Source: an uncultured cyanobacterium (GTDB lineage Bacteria > Cyanobacteriota > Cyanobacteriia > PCC-6307 > Cyanobiaceae). Taken from it: DNA of 10,537 nucleotides. Shown piece by piece: positions 7,874 to 10,537 of this stretch; the stretch's first letter is position 1, and each line of letters begins with the position of its first letter. The position numbers and the translations under genes are program-made. The notes below the pieces were generated by a model. That model was not told the DNA's origin, did no database searches, and saw only the letters and a list, made by a program, of their open reading frames with translations. The stretch is from contig CAIZOZ010000128.1 in NCBI GenBank assembly GCA_903934745.1, positions 1 through 10,537 of the forward strand. Reading direction: 5' to 3'.

Positions 7874-8113
7874 TCAGAGGAAGGCTCGCAACAGGGCGAT
7901 GGCATCGCGGCTGATCAGCACCAGGGGCAGGCTGGTGTCCTGACGCAAGGCCAGGAATTCACTGTCCTGCCACTTGATCGTGCCTTCCAGTTCCTGGCCA
8001 CCCACCATGGTCACCAGCACGCTGGTGCGGTTGCGAATCAGCTCCTGAACGTGCCGCACGCTGGGCAGGCTGGTGTCGAGTCGGGGCGCCCGCCTGTCGA
8101 AGAAGCTCTGCAT
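7874..8113 (-). CDS. hfq: Hfq-like Sm-family RNA-binding protein, cyanobacterial type
   Basis: A 79-residue protein from the ATG at 8113. LPSVRHVQELIRNRT (16-30) is the cyanobacterial Hfq helix, and residues about 31-78 form the five-strand Sm fold: Sm1 with GGQELEGTIKWQD (38-50) and an Sm2 region PLVLISRDAIALL (63-75). The YKH tripeptide of enterobacterial Hfq, which lines the proximal RNA-binding pore, is replaced here by SRD (68-70). This kind of divergence is known in cyanobacterial Hfq, which in Synechocystis acts with the type IV pilus ATPase PilB1 and affects motility; whether that applies here is unknown. No Shine-Dalgarno sequence is visible. The gene is divergent from dapF with only 11 bases between starts, so its promoter must lie within the dapF coding region. 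Confidence 0.88.
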   Translation of the reverse strand: MQSFFDRRAPRLDTSLPSVRHVQELIRNRTSVLVTMVGGQELEGTIKWQDSEFLALRQDTSLPLVLISRDAIALLRAFL

Positions 8114-8117
8114 AGGA
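8114..8117 (+). promoter_or_regulatory. dapF: Ribosome binding site favouring the GTG start of dapF at 8125
   Basis: AGGA lies 7 bases before the GTG at 8125, a good Shine-Dalgarno position. The alternative in-frame GTG at 8146, which would give the shorter and more typical LQFSKYQGLGNDF start, has only an AGGGA placed 2 bases away, too close to work well. This decides for 8125, with moderate certainty. Confidence 0.45.
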
Positions 8118-8124
8118 TTGAGCT

Positions 8125-9372
8125 GTGCCGGCGCTTGCAGGGATTGTGCTTCAGTTCAGCAAATATCAAGGATTAGGCAACGACTTTCTGCTCCTGGATG
8201 GGCGCAGCCTGATCGACGGCGAGGACGCCTTCGGCCTCACGCCGGAGGCCATCCAGCGGCTTTGTGATCGCCGCTTCGGCGTCGGTGGCGATGGGGTGAT
8301 CCTGGCCCTGCCGCCCCGCGAAGGCGGCGAATTGCGGATGCGCATCTTCAATGCCGACGGCAGCGAGCCGGAGATGTGCGGCAACGGCATCCGCTGCCTG
8401 GCCCGCTTTCTGGCCGACAGCGATGGCGACGACCCCGGCCGCAGCTGGCAGATCGAAACCCTCGCCGGTCGCATCGTGCCGCAGCTGCAGGCCGATGGCC
8501 GCATCCGCGTCGACATGGGCCCTCCCTTCCTGGAACCGGCGGCGATTCCCACCCTGCTGGAGGTCGGTCCGGCGGGCCTCCCCCAGGGGGATCTGGCCAT
8601 CGCCGGCCAGATCTTGGCCGTAGCCGCCGTCGGCATGGGCAATCCCCATGTGGTGATTCCGGTGGTGGATCTGGAAGGTATCGATCTGGAGCTGCTGGGG
8701 GCTGCCCTGGAGCTGCATCCGGTCTTCCCGGCCCGCACCAACGTTCACTTCGTGCAGGTGCTGCATCCACGCCATCTGGTGATGCGGGTGTGGGAGCGGG
8801 GCGCTGGCCCCACCCTGGCCTGCGGCACGGGCGCCTGCGCCACCCTGGTGGCCTGCCATCTGCTCGGTCTCAGTGAGCGCGGCGCCCGCCTCGATCTGCC
8901 GGGCGGGCCGCTGGAAATCAGCTGGGATCAGGCCAGCGACCATCTGTTCATGACCGGACCGGCCCAGGCGGTGTTTGACGGCGTGGTGGTGCCGGGTCTG
9001 GTCGACGCCGAGGAGCCGCCGCCCCAGGTTTCGCCGGAACTCACCGCCACTGCTGCGGTCACTGCTGCGGTCACTGTTGCGGCCACTTCTGCGGCTACGG
9101 CGCCGCCGTCGCTGGATTGCGCCACGGCCTGCGTTCACGGCTGCATCCGACCCGAGGCCTGTGCCAGCCGCGCGGCCCGGGACCAGGTGGAGGCCCTGCT
9201 GGGCGGCCGCTCCCTCGATGAACTGGTGGCATTGGCCACCAACTCGGCGGAATCCCGCTTCCGCTCGCGGCTGGCTGCCGAGGCCAGTCCGGAAGCGGGT
9301 ACCGCCAGCACCGAGCCGCAGGCGAGTGCCCTGACGGCCGATCCCTGGCAGGCCAACGGCCCTGCCGGCTGA
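8125..9372 (+). CDS. dapF: Diaminopimelate epimerase with an unusual Cys-containing C-terminal extension
   Basis: DapF converts LL-diaminopimelate to meso-diaminopimelate, the precursor of lysine and of the peptidoglycan cross-link. The catalytic domain spans about residues 8-288: FSKYQGLGNDF (11-21), NADGSEPEMCGNGIRC (76-91) with catalytic C85, GNPHVV (172-177), and ACGTGACAT (232-240) with C233 as the second catalytic cysteine. The family is normally about 275-285 residues long; this protein has 415. Beyond residue 292 come a Pro/Glu stretch, a Thr/Ala/Val linker built from a 12-base repeat, a cluster with cysteines at 332, 336, 340 and 346, a predicted helical stretch to about 385, and a loose tail. 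I do not recognise the extension. The start is GTG with AGGA upstream; GTG at 8146 is an alternative. Seven bases separate the stop from the cysteine desulfurase start, so the two are probably one operon. Confidence 0.95.
   Translation: MPALAGIVLQFSKYQGLGNDFLLLDGRSLIDGEDAFGLTPEAIQRLCDRRFGVGGDGVILALPPREGGELRMRIFNADGSEPEMCGNGIRCLARFLADSDGDDPGRSWQIETLAGRIVPQLQADGRIRVDMGPPFLEPAAIPTLLEVGPAGLPQGDLAIAGQILAVAAVGMGNPHVVIPVVDLEGIDLELLGAALELHPVFPARTNVHFVQVLHPRHLVMRVWERGAGPTLACGTGACATLVACHLLGLSERGARLDLPGGPLEISWDQASDHLFMTGPAQAVFDGVVVPGLVDAEEPPPQVSPELTATAAVTAAVTVAATSAATAPPSLDCATACVHGCIRPEACASRAARDQVEALLGGRSLDELVALATNSAESRFRSRLAAEASPEAGTASTEPQASALTADPWQANGPAG
9049..9096 (+). repeat. Four-copy 12-base tandem repeat in the dapF linker
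   Basis: The unit ACTGCTGCGGTC occurs at 9049-9060 and identically at 9061-9072, then with two changes at 9073-9084 and three at 9085-9096. The unit is in frame and encodes Thr-Ala-Ala-Val and variants. The length keeps the reading frame whatever the copy number, so the number of units could vary between strains without breaking the protein. Confidence 0.85.
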
Positions 9373-9379
9373 GCCAGCG

Positions 9380-10537
9380 ATGCTGGACCCAGCCATGCCT
9401 GACACCGCGCCCCCCCGCCGGCATGATCCCGGTGAACCTCGGCCGGAGCCGGCTAAGCCGGAGCCGTTCCGTTACGACGCCGTGGCAGCCGCTGCGCCCG
9501 ACCCGCTGACGCTGGGCCAGCCGCCAGCTGCTGTGGATCTGGGACGTTATCTCGATGCTGCGGCCACCAGCCCCCCCGCCGCTGAGGTGCTCGCGGCGAT
9601 GGCGGCTCAGACAAGTGCCGCCTGGGCCAATCCCTCCAGCCTGCACCGCCCTGGACTGGCCGCCGCCGAACTGCTGGAACGCAGCCGCATCCGGCTCGCC
9701 GCCAACCTGGGGGCTGAGCCTTCGCAGCTGGTTTTCTGCTCCGGCGGCAGTGAGGCGATCCATCTGGCCCTGCTGGGCAGTGCCGCCCTGCTGCAGCCCG
9801 GCCGCCTGCTGGTGTCCGCCGTCGAACATCCGGCCACGCTGGCGGCGGCGGCCCAGTTGCAGCGGCAGGGCTGGCAGGTGGAGATCCTGCCGGTCAACCG
9901 GCTTGGCCTGGTCGATCCCCAGCACCTGGCGGAGCGGCTGGCGCCTCCCACCCGGCTGGTGTCGCTGATCTGGGGTCAGAGCGAGGTGGGCAGCCTGCAG
10001 CCGCTGGCCAGTCTCGGGGCCCTCTGCCGCAACGCCGGGGTGCGACTGCATGTGGACGCCGTTCAAGTGGTGGGCCATGTGCCGCTGAACCTGGCGCAGC
10101 TGCCGGTGGATCTGCTCAGTTGCACCGCCCACAAACTGCAGGGTCCGCGGGGGGTGGGCGTTCTGGCCCTGGCCCCCGGCATTGCCCTGGCCCCGTTGAT
10201 CGGCGGCGGCTCGCAGGAAGGGGGGCGCCGCGGTGGCACCGAACCGGTGCTGCTGGCCCATGGCTTTGCCACAGCCCTTGATCTGGCCACGGCACGACTG
10301 GCGGCTGCGGCCGGCCAGGATCCCCTGGCCGAGCTCCGCGACGAGCTCTGGCAGCGGCTCTGCTGCTTGGAAGGCTTGCGCCTCAGTGGCCCGAGTCCGG
10401 GCGGCAGCGGCCAGCGTCTGCCCCATCACCTCAGCCTGCTGGTGTCCAGCGACGACGGCCGGCCGCTGCCGGGCCGCGCCCTGGTGCGAGCGCTGGCTCG
10501 CCGTGGCTGGGCCGTGAGCAGTGGTTCCGCCTGCAGC
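9380..10537 (+). CDS. Class V cysteine desulfurase, NifS/IscS-like (3' end missing)
   Basis: A PLP enzyme that takes sulfur from cysteine as a persulfide, releasing alanine, to feed Fe-S cluster and other sulfur pathways. The frame is open to the last base. Numbering from the ATG at 9380: the core begins RYLDAAATSPP (about 56-66); VEHPAT holds the His that stacks on PLP; HVDAVQVVG holds the Asp and Gln that bind the cofactor; the PLP lysine is K252 in TAHKLQGPRGVG; GRRGGTEP is the phosphate-binding turn. The window ends in SSGSACS, the group I active-site loop, with the catalytic Cys at 385 (10532-10534). The C-terminal domain is cut off. The start is uncertain: before the core lie about 55 Pro-rich residues, and ATG 9395, GTG 9482 and GTG 9533 are in-frame alternatives, the last giving a typical N-terminus. 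None has a clear Shine-Dalgarno. Probably co-transcribed with dapF. Confidence 0.92.
   Translation, partial: MLDPAMPDTAPPRRHDPGEPRPEPAKPEPFRYDAVAAAAPDPLTLGQPPAAVDLGRYLDAAATSPPAAEVLAAMAAQTSAAWANPSSLHRPGLAAAELLERSRIRLAANLGAEPSQLVFCSGGSEAIHLALLGSAALLQPGRLLVSAVEHPATLAAAAQLQRQGWQVEILPVNRLGLVDPQHLAERLAPPTRLVSLIWGQSEVGSLQPLASLGALCRNAGVRLHVDAVQVVGHVPLNLAQLPVDLLSCTAHKLQGPRGVGVLALAPGIALAPLIGGGSQEGGRRGGTEPVLLAHGFATALDLATARLAAAAGQDPLAELRDELWQRLCCLEGLRLSGPSPGGSGQRLPHHLSLLVSSDDGRPLPGRALVRALARRGWAVSSGSACS

Noticed and set aside
5013..7943. Long plus-strand open frames (491 and 476 codons) opposite leuS
   Set aside because: They are shadows of leuS codon bias in a GC-rich genome; leuS motifs are complete on the minus strand.

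Overview
The window is a GC-rich, very compact piece of bacterial chromosome, most likely from a unicellular cyanobacterium of the Cyanobium/Synechococcus type. The evidence is the short cyanobacterial-type Hfq with its N-terminal LPSVR segment, a glucose-6-phosphate isomerase with cyanobacterial sequence character, at least three HIP1 palindromes (GCGATCGC) inside pgi, and almost no intergenic DNA. The genus is inferred from these features and was not checked by a search.

Layout, left to right. (1) A plus-strand pair: the 3' part of an M61 metallopeptidase with a C-terminal PDZ domain, overlapping by 4 bases a membrane-anchored zinc amidase of the Amidase_2 (AmpD-like) family. (2) A minus-strand, membrane-anchored protein with a lysozyme/transglycosylase-like region, ending 22 bases from the amidase. 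(3) A 190-base divergent intergenic region, the longest gene-free stretch, followed by pgi on the plus strand. (4) leuS on the minus strand, whose 3' end overlaps that of pgi by 17 bases, with hfq upstream of it in the same direction. (5) dapF on the plus strand, starting only 11 bases from the hfq start codon, followed after 7 bases by a class V cysteine desulfurase that is cut off by the window end just after its catalytic cysteine.

Most of this is housekeeping: glycolysis (pgi), leucyl-tRNA charging (leuS), meso-diaminopimelate for peptidoglycan and lysine (dapF), and sulfur mobilisation (cysteine desulfurase). The left end and dapF share a cell-wall theme: an amidase, a lysozyme-like protein and the enzyme that makes the wall diamino acid. 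I see no mobile element, CRISPR array, tRNA, rRNA or obvious defence system. The most unusual feature is a C-terminal extension of about 120 residues on DapF. It consists of a 12-base tandem-repeat linker followed by a small four-cysteine helical segment that I do not recognise, directly upstream of a cysteine desulfurase.
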